DNA from: Mycteria americana
Taxonomy: Eukaryota > Chordata > Aves > Ciconiiformes > Ciconiidae
Assembly (NCBI RefSeq): GCF_035582795.1
Contig: NC_134371.1
Span: forward strand, 50,261,001 to 50,325,000
Reading direction: 5' to 3'
DNA length: 64,000 nt
The notes under the pieces were generated by a model, which ran no database searches, was not told the DNA's origin, and worked only from the letters and a program-made list of their open reading frames with translations. The first letter of the stretch is position 1; every line of letters begins with the position of its first letter. The position numbers and the translations under genes were made by a program. Shown in pieces: positions 14,601 through 26,274 of this stretch.

Positions 14601-15713
14601 GAGTTTATTTACGCCATAAAATCTTGTGCTCAGATAACTTGGGGTTTTTGCAGAAAAAGTAGCAATGCTTTCAATGATAAAATCCCTTTTCTCCAACTCT
14701 CCAATATTGAAAAGTATTGCAAAAGTAACAGGTTTAGGCTGAAGGAAGTTTGAGCTGCTTTTCAGTCTCTTCAGGGGAGGGGAACGAAGGGCAGAGAGTG
14801 GAGTGTGGGCCCCGTTAGCTGCCAGCACTGTTGAAGCTTACCAGTTTTAAGCATTCCATTCAGATGGATTGATTTCTAGTGACTGAAGCATAAACTGACA
14901 CACTGAGTAGTGAAGTCTGAACATCTGGAAAAGGAGTTTGAAGTCACCTTGCTAACAACTCTGGACCTCTGTTTGATGCCTTTAACTTCAAAGGCCATTG
15001 CAGGTTTTCTCTCTCTAAAGTAACACTGCAGTAACTTTGCAATTAAGACATGAGATCACAGTTTATTCCATCAGAGTCTTCCAGCAAGGCCAAAGAAAAG
15101 AGAAATAGCAGGCATACTAAAGCTTAAGATTAAAAGAGCCACACACACAACCTCCAGAATCCCCAGCAAGATAACTGTTAACGTTGTAGCAACAAGGGAA
15201 AAACTTACCAGGTCATCTCCGTTAATCATAACCTAGCTAAAAAAAGCAAACCCACCATAATCTTTGGCTGAATAACTTTGAATCTATTATATAAAAGTCC
15301 CCACGTAGAATCTACATCTGAGCAGTAGTACTGATGGCATGGCAATTCAGAATTCTTGTGTTCATAACACACTATTTCACTTTTGTACTTCCTGCTAGAG
15401 TACAACTTGGGTAGAATTTTTTTCCCCCCTTCAAAAAAGTCATCATTCTTCTGCAGCTGTCAAAAGACTGTTCACAAGCTCCAGCAATTCGTACAGTAGA
15501 AAGAACTGTTAAGTGCTTCAAAGCACTATTTGCAAATAAACATTTAGTAAAGTCATAAACATTATAGTAAAAGGGATAAAGACTTACATCTGTACTCTGA
15601 TATTTAAAATACAGTACTGGATAAATGCTATAGCATATTCTTTGAAACAGATTTGGGGGGAAAGAGTTGCAGTTTTCTCTCGTGAAGTAACTTTATAACT
15701 GCTTGTGTTACAG

Positions 15714-15835
15714 ATTGCCCTGAAATATGACCCCCAGATAGAAGAAGATCTGCGTAACTGGATAGAAGAGGTTACAGGGCTGAGCATTGGTGCAAACTTT
15801 CAACTGGGATTAAAAGATGGCATAATCTTATGCGA
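15714..15835 (+). CDS. CNN3: CNN3 coding exon 2 (start of CH domain)
   Basis: Acceptor ttacag before ATT and donor GA|GTAAG after. Encodes 40 codons plus two bases of a split Glu codon. The peptide contains [17 protein letters not shown] and [10 protein letters not shown], the first helices of the type-3 calponin-homology domain. It enters in phase 0, matching the known CNN3 exon 1 boundary after about residue 19. Confidence 0.96.
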
Positions 15836-18800
15836 GTAAGCATTTATTAAGTAACCTTATTTTTAGCAGTTTTCCACTTTTGAGGAACTAAGGAGGGACT
15901 TTCTGAAGATTCCCCTTCAAAACACATCAACTCTGATAGTCACAGATAGATGACAGTAGGGTGGGAGACAGCTTCTTTGAAACTGTGGAAAAGACTGAAA
16001 ACTTAAATCTCCTTTATATTTTAGCAAAGATTTCTAAGTATTTCTAAATTTAATGGTGAAGCTCTTTTCTATAATAATCAAATGGCACACAAAAATTTTT
16101 ACGGTCTGTTAGACTTGTTAGACCTGAGATCTGAGCTAGGCACTCTGTATAAACCAAAAAATTAACCATTTTGATGAAACTAATGCAACTAATAAAGCAT
16201 GAGTGAAAATATTATATAATGCCTGCACAGATGGTATAAGGATGAGATTTATTGTTTAAGCATTTCCCTTTTTTTCACCTCCCCAGGCTTATAAATAAGC
16301 TGCAGCCAGGATCAGTGAAGAAAATTAATCAATCAAAACTAAATTGGCACCAGGTAAAACAAAAAACCCCCCAAAACTACACCTCTAACCCCTCCAACCC
16401 CCAAACAGTTCTTTTGTTCTGTATTAACAAATTTGCTGTGAATATGGTACACCTTAAATCTTAATAGCACCAAGTTTTGTATGTGATACGTACGCAACAG
16501 TTGAGGATACGGCATACATGAACAGCATTTAACAGAAAGCAACTATAGCTGAGGTGGCTCATAAGTGGCAGTTGAGTAATACATATGTAATAGTAGTGCT
16601 TCTAGGCTTTTTAGTGCTGTTAGGTGAAGTTTCAGATGGAAGAAGAACATAGAGCCATATAGCAAGGCCTTTTTCCAAGTAAAAAAAAAAAAAAAAGCTG
16701 TTAACTTTTTTATTAAATCACAACTGGAGTTTTCCATCCAGGCAGTGCTGCAAGGTGTTAGGTGAACAGCTTGCCTGTACCTGGACATTCGAGGTCACTG
16801 TACGAAGTGTCCTCCTGAGAAAGCAGCTGGAGAGGATGGGGAAGGAAAGGACCTGAACAGTCTCAGAAGAAATGGTTGTGTATCAGAACTCAGAAAACAA
16901 TGTGGTGCAAACTACAGTATGTATTTTATTTCAGTATATCCAGATTTGATTTCTTACAAGTGCCCTCTCTAGCACTTCCCCCCCAAGGGACTATCAAAGG
17001 CAACATGCATTTAGGACAAGCATTGGAAGGGTTGCTGGTTAGAGTTGACTGCCTTTACTGTTGCTGGGTCTAGCTTAATACTGCTATGTCAGCCTCTTGT
17101 TTTTATTGGCATTGAACACTTCTAAATATGGTGGAGGATTTTTTTTTTTTTTTTTAAGTTTTAATACATCTTAGGACTTCGGAAGGAAAGATGAGATTCA
17201 GTCCTTAGTCCTTGTACTCCATCTTGCTTTCCAATTTCTACGGTGCACAGTGCTAAAAAGTACTAATAAACCCCAAAAACTTAGCTGAATTTGTCCCAGG
17301 AGGTGAGCAAGATAGTATCTTCAAACCAAGTTAAATGTTCTTACTATCCACATAGTTATGTTTTTATTTTACTCAAAATTATCAATTGCTGAATTCAAAT
17401 AGCGTGGACACTATGTCAAATTTTCCAATTTGAAGCAGGTTTTAGATTAGGATTTCTCTTGGAAGGGACACAGTTGAGGCAGTCTTGTCATCTAAGCCCC
17501 TTCTAACAAAGTATATGATACTCACTGATGGAGAGATGCCAGGCTAGATAAACCCTTAGATTGATTTCTAAGTCAATATTAAAACTAATGAAAAATAATC
17601 TCAAACTTCCTACCAGTCACTCTTAACCACGCTGTTTTGCCCAGTTTGCACAAGGCAAAGAACTTGTGTAAAACAAGCAAAACCAACCAACCAACACCAG
17701 AAAGCTTTAAAATCACTTAGTGTCTGAATTGAAACACTGAGTAGAAAACTGGCTTTTTTGTTTCTGTTTAGCTGGAGAACATTGGGAATTTTATCAAAGC
17801 CATCCAAGTCTACGGCATGAAGCCACATGATATTTTTGAAGCAAACGATCTTTTTGAAAATGGAAATATGACTCAAGTACAGACTACTCTAGTAGCACTA
17901 GCAGGTCTGGTAAGTATTTGTACCCCTGGAATTGGCACAAATCCACATGCCAGTCCAGATGCACATGCACCCTTACCACTCATGTAAATACAGAAAACAG
18001 CACACAGCCTGTCAGGAGGGGATAGATACTACTGTGAGTCCGAGATACTGCAGAGGTTGCACTTCAGAGGGCTGTGTCCTACCTCGTGCATCCAGGGAAG
18101 GCTTGGAGTTCAGAGTTAGGATTCCTGACTGGAGATGGCCTTGCTCCAGAGCTACGTGTGCATACACAGAAACGGGGAGGCTCACAGGAGAACACTAATC
18201 CCTGCAGAATAGCCTTCGGACAAGATACTTGGGTAGCTTTGGAGTACCACCTTCAAATGGCATGGGGAACGGTTACCTTCTCTCACCCCTGACACAGAGA
18301 GTTTCTCATAAGAGAGAAACATGCTTGTGGCATCACTTGAGAGCCAGGGTTAGGGCCGTAAAGCCAGTGTTCCAGTAGCAGAAAATATACTTTAAACACT
18401 GAATACTCTATTTTCCCTCTCCCTAAATAGGCAAAAACTAAAGGTTTTCATACTACAATTGATATTGGTGTCAAATATGCAGAGAAACAAGCACGAAGTT
18501 TTGATGCAGGAAAACTAAAAGCTGGTCAAAGTGTAATTGGCCTGCAGGTAAGTATGAAATTCAAGTTTGCAGGTAATCTGTTATATTTGAGAACAACTTT
18601 CTTGTTTTGATTAACTGATATATTGTTTATGCAAAAACAGCTGCAGAATTACAATATATTCTTGTTATGGAAGGAGGTATGAGGTTTTCATGCTTGAAAG
18701 CAGTTGATTGGCTTTATAAGCTGAAGTGACTGCCTGGAAGGTTTTTCTGTTTGTTTTAAATCTGCAATAAGAGTGATAAGGAGGAAAGGAACAGCTAATA

Positions 18801-20347
18801 TTAGCAGTATCACCTCTGTCCCCTAAAGTGCTTTTAAAGTAGGAGTCTTTGGATAGCTAAAGCTCCTTATACGGTAGAAGCTTTTTTTTCCTCTCTACTT
18901 TCCTTAATAGTCATAAAAACCAAAATAACTGGCATAAAATCTTAAAATTCCTGTGGTAGAGAAGTTGTGGCAGTGTAATTGAATCATTACTGTCCAGGGG
19001 AAAAGTTAATTATTACATTTTGATGCATACATCCATTCTAATTGCACATGCAGTTGGGCAAATGTCAGTCACTGAAATGCCTTAGGATGAGAGTTGCCTT
19101 TATTTTTCCTCTTGAAGCTCGGTATGGAGAAAGGGTAATTTATTAGAGGTAGTGGTCAAGCTACATGAGGAAAGCATGCACTGTAATTACTTTTTCCATC
19201 AGCCATCACAGTTACCAACCATATTTGTTTCCTTAGACTGTGCTTGCTGTACAAATAAAAATCGCTTTTTCTGTCCACCTCTTCCTTCCTCCAATAAAGA
19301 TGGGCACCAACAAGTGTGCCAGTCAGGCAGGCATGACTGCTTATGGAACTAGAAGACACCTCTATGATCCAAAAATGCAAACTGATAAGCCATTTGACCA
19401 GACGACAATTAGCCTACAGATGGGCACTAACAAAGGAGCCAGTCAGGTAAGCAGGACTGCGTGGTGACACTTGTAGAGGGGATACAGCTCAACCTGGGAG
19501 CGCACAGTGGGATGGAAGAGTCTGTGAGTTGCGTGCGGTAGCAGAGTCTAACTGGCAGCAGTGAGAGGGTACAGTTCAGCTGTGCTTTTATGCAGTAATT
19601 GAAGAACTTAAGTTTTTTATCACTATCCAGTGTGTTCTGTGCTGAATATCTTAAGGCATAAAAATGACCTGGTGCTTCCGGCTGGCTGTGTTATACCAGA
19701 AGAAAACAGTAACTTCAAGTACTAACTCGGCAGAGGCAAAAAAGAAATTGCTTCCTGGGCACTACCTCAGACTGAACACTTAGTATATTCTCTCCAAAGA
19801 GGGAAATAAACTGGACCTTTCTGCAAGGACTTTCTTCTGTGACTTACCTACTAGTGAACACATGCTGCTGTGCTATATTTTTTTATGCTTTAATTGCTAC
19901 TTACTAGCACTTCCAGTAAGGTGTACTAGTTGTAATCATAAATCTAGTAACCACAGCTCTCGACCTTCTTACTGAACCTCTACAATCCTGTTTTATTAGG
20001 CTGGTATGCTGGCACCAGGTACCAGGAGAGACATCTACGATCAGAAGCACATATTACAACCTGTGGATAACTCAACTATTTCGTTACAAATGGGTACCAA
20101 CAAAGTAGCTTCACAGAAGGGAATGAGTGTGTATGGGCTTGGACGACAAGTGTATGACCCCAAGTACTGTGCTGCACCAACAGAACCTGTCATTCATAAT
20201 GGCAGCCAAGGAACAGGAACTAATGGGTCAGAAATCAGCGATAGCGATTATCAGGCAGAATACCCAGATGACTATCACGGAGAATACCAAGATGACTATC
20301 AAAGAGATTACCATGGTCAGTACAGCGACCAGGGCATTGATTATTAG
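15714..20347 (+). CDS. CNN3: Calponin-3 (acidic calponin), coding exons 2-7, 5' partial
   Basis: CNN3 is an actin-, and in the family calmodulin- and tropomyosin-, binding cytoskeletal protein of stress fibres in muscle and non-muscle cells. Six exons (15714-15835, 16287-16353, 17772-17909, 18431-18547, 19300-19446, 20000-20347) join in phase to give 312 residues plus stop. With the usual 19-residue first exon this would be about 331 residues, against 329 in human. Order: a calponin-homology domain in exons 2-4, then three calponin-like repeats, each beginning MGTNK.ASQ, in exons 6-7, then a long acidic, Tyr-rich tail ending DQGIDY. The acidic tail and repeat sequences identify CNN3 rather than CNN1 or CNN2. 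All visible introns are GT-AG. The start codon is not in the window: I found no peptide like the conserved N-terminus upstream, so exon 1 lies left of position 1. SLC44A3 converges on it from the right. No frame damage is seen. Confidence 0.97.
16287..16353 (+). CDS. CNN3: CNN3 coding exon 3 (CH domain)
   Basis: A 67-base exon whose first base completes the Glu codon split from exon 2, followed by 22 codons ([20 protein letters not shown] plus HQ). Acceptor ctccccag, donor [20 protein letters not shown] is the signature core of calponin CH domains. Confidence 0.96.
17772..17909 (+). CDS. CNN3: CNN3 coding exon 4 (end of CH domain)
   Basis: 46 codons in phase 0. Acceptor ctgtttag, donor CTG|GTAAGT. 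The peptide reads [20 protein letters not shown], then [19 protein letters not shown] and VALAGL. This is the C-terminal half of the CH domain and is nearly invariant among calponins. Confidence 0.97.
18431..18547 (+). CDS. CNN3: CNN3 coding exon 5 (linker)
   Basis: 39 codons, phase 0. Acceptor aaatag, donor CAG|GTAAGT. Encodes [20 protein letters not shown], then a basic stretch ending [10 protein letters not shown]. In calponins this region between CH domain and repeats contains the main F-actin-binding segment. That role is family knowledge, not shown by the sequence itself. Confidence 0.96.
19300..19446 (+). CDS. CNN3: CNN3 coding exon 6 (calponin repeat 1 and start of repeat 2)
   Basis: 49 codons, phase 0, donor CAG|GTAAGC. 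Contains repeat 1 ([20 protein letters not shown] then LYD) and the first part of repeat 2 (MGTNKGASQ). The acceptor is aataaag, with A at position -3 and a complete AATAAA hexamer at 19293-19298 directly abutting the final G of the AG. A pyrimidine-rich tract (ctcttccttcctcc) lies just upstream, so the site is still credible, and the encoded peptide fixes the boundary. Confidence 0.96.
20000..20347 (+). CDS. CNN3: CNN3 terminal coding exon 7 (repeats 2-3 and acidic tail)
   Basis: 115 codons plus TAG at 20345-20347. Acceptor ttttattag. Completes repeat 2 ([15 protein letters not shown]), carries repeat 3 ([20 protein letters not shown] then VYD), and ends in a hydrophilic tail rich in Asp, Glu and Tyr with DY pairs every 4-8 residues. 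This tail sets CNN3 apart from basic calponin CNN1. The last residues are DQGIDY, the conserved CNN3 C-terminus. Confidence 0.97.
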   Translation, partial: AGMLAPGTRRDIYDQKHILQPVDNSTISLQMGTNKVASQKGMSVYGLGRQVYDPKYCAAPTEPVIHNGSQGTGTNGSEISDSDYQAEYPDDYHGEYQDDYQRDYHGQYSDQGIDY

Positions 20348-21110
20348 CTTGGCATCAGAAGTTCAGTATTAGTCCATTATTTTATTCAGTAAAGAACGAA
20401 ACTAGCCTTGTGGAATTGTTACCTGTCTTTCCTACACACTATGCTTAATGTACCTAAAGAAATATTGCCTTACATACATTCCTTTTTCCTTTCTCTGCCC
20501 TTTCCCTGTCTAGTTGCCTTTAGTGCTGTAACAGTTGTAGTCTACAGCATAAACAATAACTGCATATGAAGTAAAAGGAATACTGTGAAAGGGGGAGTGC
20601 TCTTGTACAGCCAGGTCGTCTAATAAGGAGCTATGCATTTTCACAATCTCTACTTAAGTAGGTATTTACATACCACATTAAGCCTTCATTTTACATATTT
20701 ACAGCTTTTCTGTTTTCCAGATGAGATAAAAGAATTTCATGCTTAAAGTTAAATGTGGTCTTTGCCAATTAAATCTAAGACATCACATTAGTGATTTAAA
20801 TATCATTACTATGTTTCTAAGGTATTGTTTGCTAATGGTAAGTCCTGCATTAGACATAAGTGTGCATTTGTGATTGTGTATTCATTCCATTATCAACACT
20901 GACCAAACTTAGAAATAGTTGTCTTACTAAAAAGGGAGCTTGTACAAAGTCTTGAGCCAACAGAAGTCCCATGATTGATGGTGCATTTACCTTTTATTGT
21001 GCCATAATATATCCATGTAGAAATGCTTTTTCTTCCTTGAACTGTATTTATTGCCACACTTCTCAAACTGATCCCAGTGTATTTTTATAAATAAATATTT
21101 TTTCTTAAAG
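20348..21110 (+). other. CNN3: CNN3 3' untranslated region (approximate end)
   Basis: Runs from the stop codon to just after the AATAAA at 21090-21095. The right end is estimated from the usual 10-25 base spacing and is not observed. The stretch has several AU-rich pieces (tatttaca, atatttaca) and no long ORF. About 760 bases is similar to the mammalian CNN3 3' UTR. Confidence 0.75.
21090..21095 (+). promoter_or_regulatory. CNN3: CNN3 polyadenylation signal AATAAA
   Basis: Canonical AATAAA about 745 bases after the stop codon, inside ttttataaataaatatttt. A GT-rich stretch (gtatgtgg, then tgtctcatttgttatg) lies 16-50 bases downstream, as expected for the cleavage-stimulation element. Confidence 0.8.
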
Positions 21111-21960
21111 GTATGTGGAAGATCCTGTCTCATTTGTTATGCTACCATTCTTAAAGATTAGATGCCACAGAAATTATTCCCGAATCAGCATCACCTTTGC
21201 TTGTGTTAAGGGTAATGTAGAACTGCTGTCTGTTGCAGTTCGGGTTCTTTCTTTTCCGTGGGATTTAATCTAGCAACCTTGTAAAAACCTCCTGGGAGTG
21301 AGTGACAGTGACTTAACAGGAAAGGAATGTAGCTCCTTTACAGCAGAGTTCACTTCCCTGTGCATGACTGTGAGGTTATGACCAGAGATCCTTCGCTGTT
21401 CACTAAATCCCTGCCCTTTTCTCAAGGCAAATGAGGAACTGGACATATTTAGCGCCACCTGTGCTTCAGCATATAGCCTTCATACCATCACTCTGAGAAC
21501 TCAAAACACCCTTGCTTTTGGAGTATGTAAAGAGCTATCCCAATCTTTGTGCCTGCTGGTCTGCAATCTGAGTTCTTTAGTTACTGACAGCAGAGCTTTA
21601 TTCCTAAACGGAAAATGCTTTCTTCCTCACCAGGGAGTGCAGACAGGCTGTACTAATTTACCTGGGCTGTTTTCGACAGGAGAAAAAAGAGCATGCTATC
21701 AATGGGGGCCACCATTGCTGATCCTAACTTTTGTAAAAAAATTAAAAGTATTTAAAAAGTATTTACTGCAGATTAAACTTATTTACATTAACATATAAAA
21801 TGTTTCATACTTGTAAGTTCTGGACTTGTAAAGGATTCTTCCCTCAAGACCAGAAATTGTTTGTGCTTTGCTCCATTAGTTTCTATTATCTTTGGGTGTG
21901 ATGTGGTGATCTGCCTTTCAACTGACCTATTTGTTGAGTAAGTCGTAAGCTTACTTATTT

Positions 21961-22030
21961 CACAGAATTTAAATTTGAAAGGACCTCTGAGGTCAGCAGT
22001 CCAAGCCCTGCATCTGAGGCAAGAGAATTA
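21961..22030 (-). mobile_element. CR1 3'-end fragment (antisense, diverged)
   Basis: cacagaattt, then gaaaggacctctgaggtcag and cagtccaagccctgcat read as the reverse complement of a CR1 tail (agggacct..aggtcat.tagtccaaccccctgc). Diverged; the right boundary is approximate. Confidence 0.65.
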
Positions 22031-23199
22031 TTACCAAGATGTCTGTTAAGACCTGCTCTTCCTGAACTATACTATTTCCTCCCTTCAAAATAATAGTATT
22101 TAACAATTTAGAACTATTGTATTGAACGCTGAAAAGCAGTGCTATGATCAACAACAAAAGCTTTGCTGCTTTCATAGTTTGGGTGAAAGCAGGGTCATCT
22201 TTTGAAAGCCTGAACCATGCCCTCCTGCTCTTTATGAATCCAAAACTTATGCTTTAAACTGCTTGCACACATTTATTATGTACTTGAACAGGCGAAACAA
22301 AACAACACACAGACTGTTCTCAGTATGCCTGTTTTCTGCCATCCACAGAGGTATCCAGTGGAATCATAAGTGAATTAAGTGAAAGTTTGAAGTAGACACC
22401 AAGCAAGACCAAATGCAAACTGCCTTGCTTAAAACAATAAGCTGTAATACTTAGCCATTTCCTGGTATGCAGACACCAGTACTCCCTGTCTCCTATTTTT
22501 AAGGAATATAGTTATAAAAGTACCTTTCATTCCTCTGAATCCAGTCTTCAATAGCTGCAGGAAAGAGGAGTCCACACAGTATTGGGCTGCTTTGCAGGGC
22601 AGATGTTGAAATACCAGAAGCGGCTTGGACAAGCATCAGTACCTGAACCAGTACTGTGTATTCACATGAGCTGTGCCTACATCCAGCCCCACCACCGACT
22701 TCAAGCCTGCTTTATAGTCGCCTGACTAGACTCTCCTGCAGGGGAGGACAGCAGTAAGAAACAAGCACTAAACAGCATCAGCTTCTGCAGGGGTGCTCCA
22801 TCCCTCTAACTCAGGTGAGGACTCCTGCCACACAGGAACGCTACAGTTGGAGGTTGTTGACACAATTGCTAATGGAATGTATACAAGATTGGGAGGTCCT
22901 GTGTTGCACCTGAAAGCTATAAAGCTATGCTTTATGTACAAAATTTAATTAAAAGGTATACATTCGGAACTCTTCTGTAAAAATATATGTGACTCTTAAA
23001 ACATATTGTCAGAGTTTCTGGACTATGGGCAGTACAGCATTGCTTAAATGAAACACACTCAAATGCAGCTTAATTGGGATTTTTGCAGTACCTTCCTTCT
23101 TTAAAAAGCAAACCAAACTTTGTAGTAAGTGTCTGAAAGGTCCTCTCTCCACCCAGGAACTGCAGTGAAGGCAACGACACTGCATCATAATTGCAACGA

Positions 23200-23250
23200 A
23201 CAGAATCACTGAATCGTTGAGATTGGAAGGGACCTCTGGAGGTCACCTAG
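23200..23250 (-). mobile_element. CR1 3'-end fragment (antisense, short)
   Basis: cagaatcactgaatcgttga followed by gattggaagggacctctgga and ggtcacctag is the reverse complement of the CR1 terminal segment. Only about 50 bases are recognisable. Confidence 0.75.
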
Positions 23251-24902
23251 GGATTGTCTGAAAATGAGGACATACTTAGAGAAAAATTTCCTTCCCTTTC
23301 TTTCACCAAAGAGTTCCTGAGTCAAGGGCCAAACCACGCAGTGTGAGTATCAAATACAAACAGGAAGAAAACCCAATATGTAATAAGAACTGATTTTTTT
23401 TTTTTAACTTCCAAGCAACCCTACTGTGCTTTGTAAATTGGTAAACATTTTTACATTGCAGAGACACTACTACTTGGAAGCAATCTTACTGAGACCTGTA
23501 GCAGAGGAAAGTTTTGCCCCTGTGTAAGTACCATATCTGCACACTTTCTCAGGGTTAGAGAGCTATTGCTTATTCAGCATGATTTTCAGTTCCCACAGCA
23601 TCCGCAAGCCAAGCAGCAGAAGTACCCAAGTGTACAGGTTTAAGTAATGAGAGGTAGCAAGTCACAGCCAGTAGTTGATCAGCTTCACCTGCCAGGCAGA
23701 AAGTAATTAATCTATTTCTTTCCCTTTTTTATCATCTATCCCATATTCCTCAACTTCTTGAAGGGGCTCATATTAAAGTAGACAAAAGTTAATTACATGA
23801 AGAATAAAAAGCACGTATTTCTTAGCATTCCCCAGCAGATAACTAGTCTCCTTTCAACAGCAGGAGATCAGATACAGTATTTAGCTGATTTGTCAGTCAG
23901 GCCATCAATGAACTTTTCTGTATGTCACTTCCAAGCTGTGACTAATCAAAGGTTTATCAATCTATTCATTATGGCAGTTTATGAGTCACTTAACCTGCAG
24001 TAATGTCTCACTTCCTGTACTGATGTGTACTTTACTGAAATCCCTGGTTGGAGTCATCTTCCCACCTCAAATCTCTCCTCAAACAAAATGGAGCTAAAGG
24101 AGTTTTTGAACAAAGAGAATAAAATAATGTGCCACTGAGTAAAATCTAAAACTACCGCATACTCAGAATGAGGTAGAGCCCATGAAAGCATGTTATAACC
24201 AGGGTCCTGAACAAACCTCAGAATTGCTCACAAGAAAATAGACTGTTACCAAGTTATTTTTTTTTAAAAGAGTCCACACATACCATGTCCCTCTTCCGAC
24301 TAGAGCCCTCACAGTCTCTTCTCTATGTTCTTCCATGATATTTTATATTTCACATCCATGTTACAGCTAACATTTCTATAAAGTGTTATTTATAACATCC
24401 TTTTATCTCATTTCTGTGCAGCCACTGCTCATCTGCTACTTCTTGGTCAAGCTTTAAATCCAGATACAATTTTTTCTGCTTCATCTTTTCAGTTGCAAAG
24501 GGAAGGTAGTTGTTTAATTACAAAAAAAGGACTATTCCTCATCTGCCCTTTGGAGAGGAGCCAATGGGTAGTTGATGATATTAACTTATAAAAACCATTC
24601 CCAAAAGAGTATAATTAGAAGGACACCTACCTCACAACCATTAATTATCTCCACTACAGAGAATTTCTAGCAATGGTAATTTCCATCAATGAGCTCATTG
24701 CTGTTCCTTAACTGGTTGCACTGGCTGTTCGGATAAACAGAATAAATCAAGGAACAGTCAGAGCACCTCTACAAATGTTTCTACATTTACTGATCCAGGG
24801 ATGACCGGCCCAGTGGTCCCAGAGAAGCATGAAAAAACCCATGTTAGCTGACACACCAAAAAGCTAAAAAGGACAGTTCGATGACCTTGTCAACTTAGTA
24901 TT

Positions 24903-24908
24903 TTTAAT
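24903..24908 (-). promoter_or_regulatory. SLC44A3: Possible SLC44A3 polyadenylation signal (ATTAAA)
   Basis: No minus-strand AATAAA was seen by eye between the stop codon (26275) and about 22.28 kb. The nearest common variant is this ATTAAA, which would give a 3' UTR of about 1.4 kb. Weaker variants (AGTAAA, GATAAA) occur closer to the stop. Assignment is tentative. Confidence 0.25.
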
Positions 24909-25071
24909 CTGACAACACAGAAATTTACAAGGAGTTCGTTCATTAACAGCTTCCAGACCATCATAACAAGTATATTAATAAAAATCAGATGTGCTCACAC
25001 ACAAAATGCATTATTCATACAGTTAGTGTGTCATTTGACCAGTGCAGAAGGTACAACAGAGATTTAGAGAA

Positions 25072-25175
25072 CTAATACTTTGTCCTGGGGTATTGGTAAC
25101 CTTTACTTTTTTCTATGATTGTTTTTGCTATTGCTGGTCTGCCTTCATACTTCCTGGTGTGCTTCACATTCAAGT
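25072..25175 (-). other. Candidate alternative terminal exon or cryptic exon
   Basis: On the minus strand a strong acceptor (a 17-base T/C-rich tract ending ctttgtag) precedes 34 codons in the +2 frame, containing KHTRKYEGRPAIAKTIIEKS and ending RTKY and TAG. The penultimate SLC44A3 exon ends in phase 0, which would read Thr then stop at once (ACT TGA), so this frame cannot be reached from it. It may be a cryptic or non-coding 3' exon, or chance. Confidence 0.2.
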
Positions 25176-25636
25176 CTACAAAGAGAGAAAAAAGGAGTCA
25201 AACAATGTGTAGCATTAGTCCTGTTATTGCATTTAAATGTCATAACAGTAAACTGGGAAAATAATTAAGGTTCTTTTGTGTCTCGGATCCACAATCCTCT
25301 CGCAGGGAATAACCCCCCCGCCCCAGTTTCTGTGCTCTGCAAAAAGTTACTGAAGAATGCAATAACAGACCCAAACAATGAAAAAATCAAGTACGACTAT
25401 CCCTCACTGTAGCAATCAACTGAAACAGTGCTCTGTAGCCCAACTGCCTATAGCAGAACACCCACAAGGATTGCGGGAGAGTTTGCTGGAGCCTGGCACC
25501 TCTTGAAAGCAGATCAAGAAAAATCACCATGTTACGCTTGTCTAAGAAGTAGCTAGGAGGACACAAGACACTCATAATAGTGTCCAGCAGGCGTAGGTGC
25601 CAGAGTAACTGTTGCTGCAGAATCTTTCTCTGGCAG

Positions 25637-25648
25637 CCCCCCCCCCCC
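25637..25648 (+). repeat. C12 homopolymer
   Basis: Run of 12 C between the two genes, followed closely by a G6 run (tgctgggggg). Confidence 0.85.
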
Positions 25649-26274
25649 GATGCTGGGGGGAAATCAGCCCAGATTCTGAACTTGCTGGGGCAGCTTCTCA
25701 GGTGGGGCAATTTGCAATATTTTTTCAGATGTCAGTTAGTGAGCATTTACTCTTTACAGGACTTTCTCAAGCCTGGGTGTGGGGGAACACTCCCTTCTGG
25801 CACCTCAGCTTTCTTACCCCACCATAAAACAGAGTAAATAAATATATACACTGATAGAAAAGAAAGAAAGAAAAAGGATGGGGATGGAGAGGGAAGGCCT
25901 CTAAGCTCTGGTCTTACAGCTCTGGAACTTCAGCAGTTCCGGCATGAAATCAAGCAGCCTACCACTCTTCTGACTTTCCTACAGCAGACGTGAAGGAATA
26001 GGATTTATCTCCCACCCCCTTGCCATTGTCCAATCTTTCTCTTCGTCTGCTGGGCACACTGGGGAACGGGAAGAAGGATGAGAACAAATATTTGATCCAT
26101 CTGTTTTGCACCTGCAGAGGGTTTCCTGAGGAGGGAAAGCAATAGAAGGGAAGACAGGATACTGGGTACAGCATGTTGGTTGCTGTGAGACATCAGGAGA
26201 TACATGACAGCCTACATCCATTCTTCTTGGGACATAAAGGCAAACACAATAGCTGGCAGATAAATACATATCCC

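Larger units (their letters stand above)
1..15713 (+). other. CNN3: CNN3 intron 1 (5' end outside window)
   Basis: AT-rich non-coding sequence, assigned to intron 1 because the coding exon at 15714 enters in phase 0 and no first-exon peptide or GC-rich promoter was found to its left. It holds homopolymer runs (A17 at 9911, G28 at 11650) and a 20-bp tandem repeat at 2305. Reading frames of up to 126 codons here look random. I recognise no exon, RNA gene or clear interspersed repeat. Confidence 0.7.
21111..26274. other. Intergenic region between convergent CNN3 and SLC44A3 (includes SLC44A3 3' UTR)
   Basis: AT-rich sequence between the CNN3 poly(A) site and the SLC44A3 stop codon. It contains two antisense CR1 3'-end fragments (21961, 23200), a C12 run at 25637, a splice-competent small ORF on the minus strand (25072-25175), and presumably the SLC44A3 3' UTR at the right. 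Other open frames are up to 107 codons, overlap each other on both strands and match nothing I know. Confidence 0.65.

Noticed and set aside
1-15713. Search for CNN3 exon 1 and promoter
   Set aside because: No sequence encoding the conserved first 19 residues and no GC-rich promoter was found; the first exon must lie upstream of the window.
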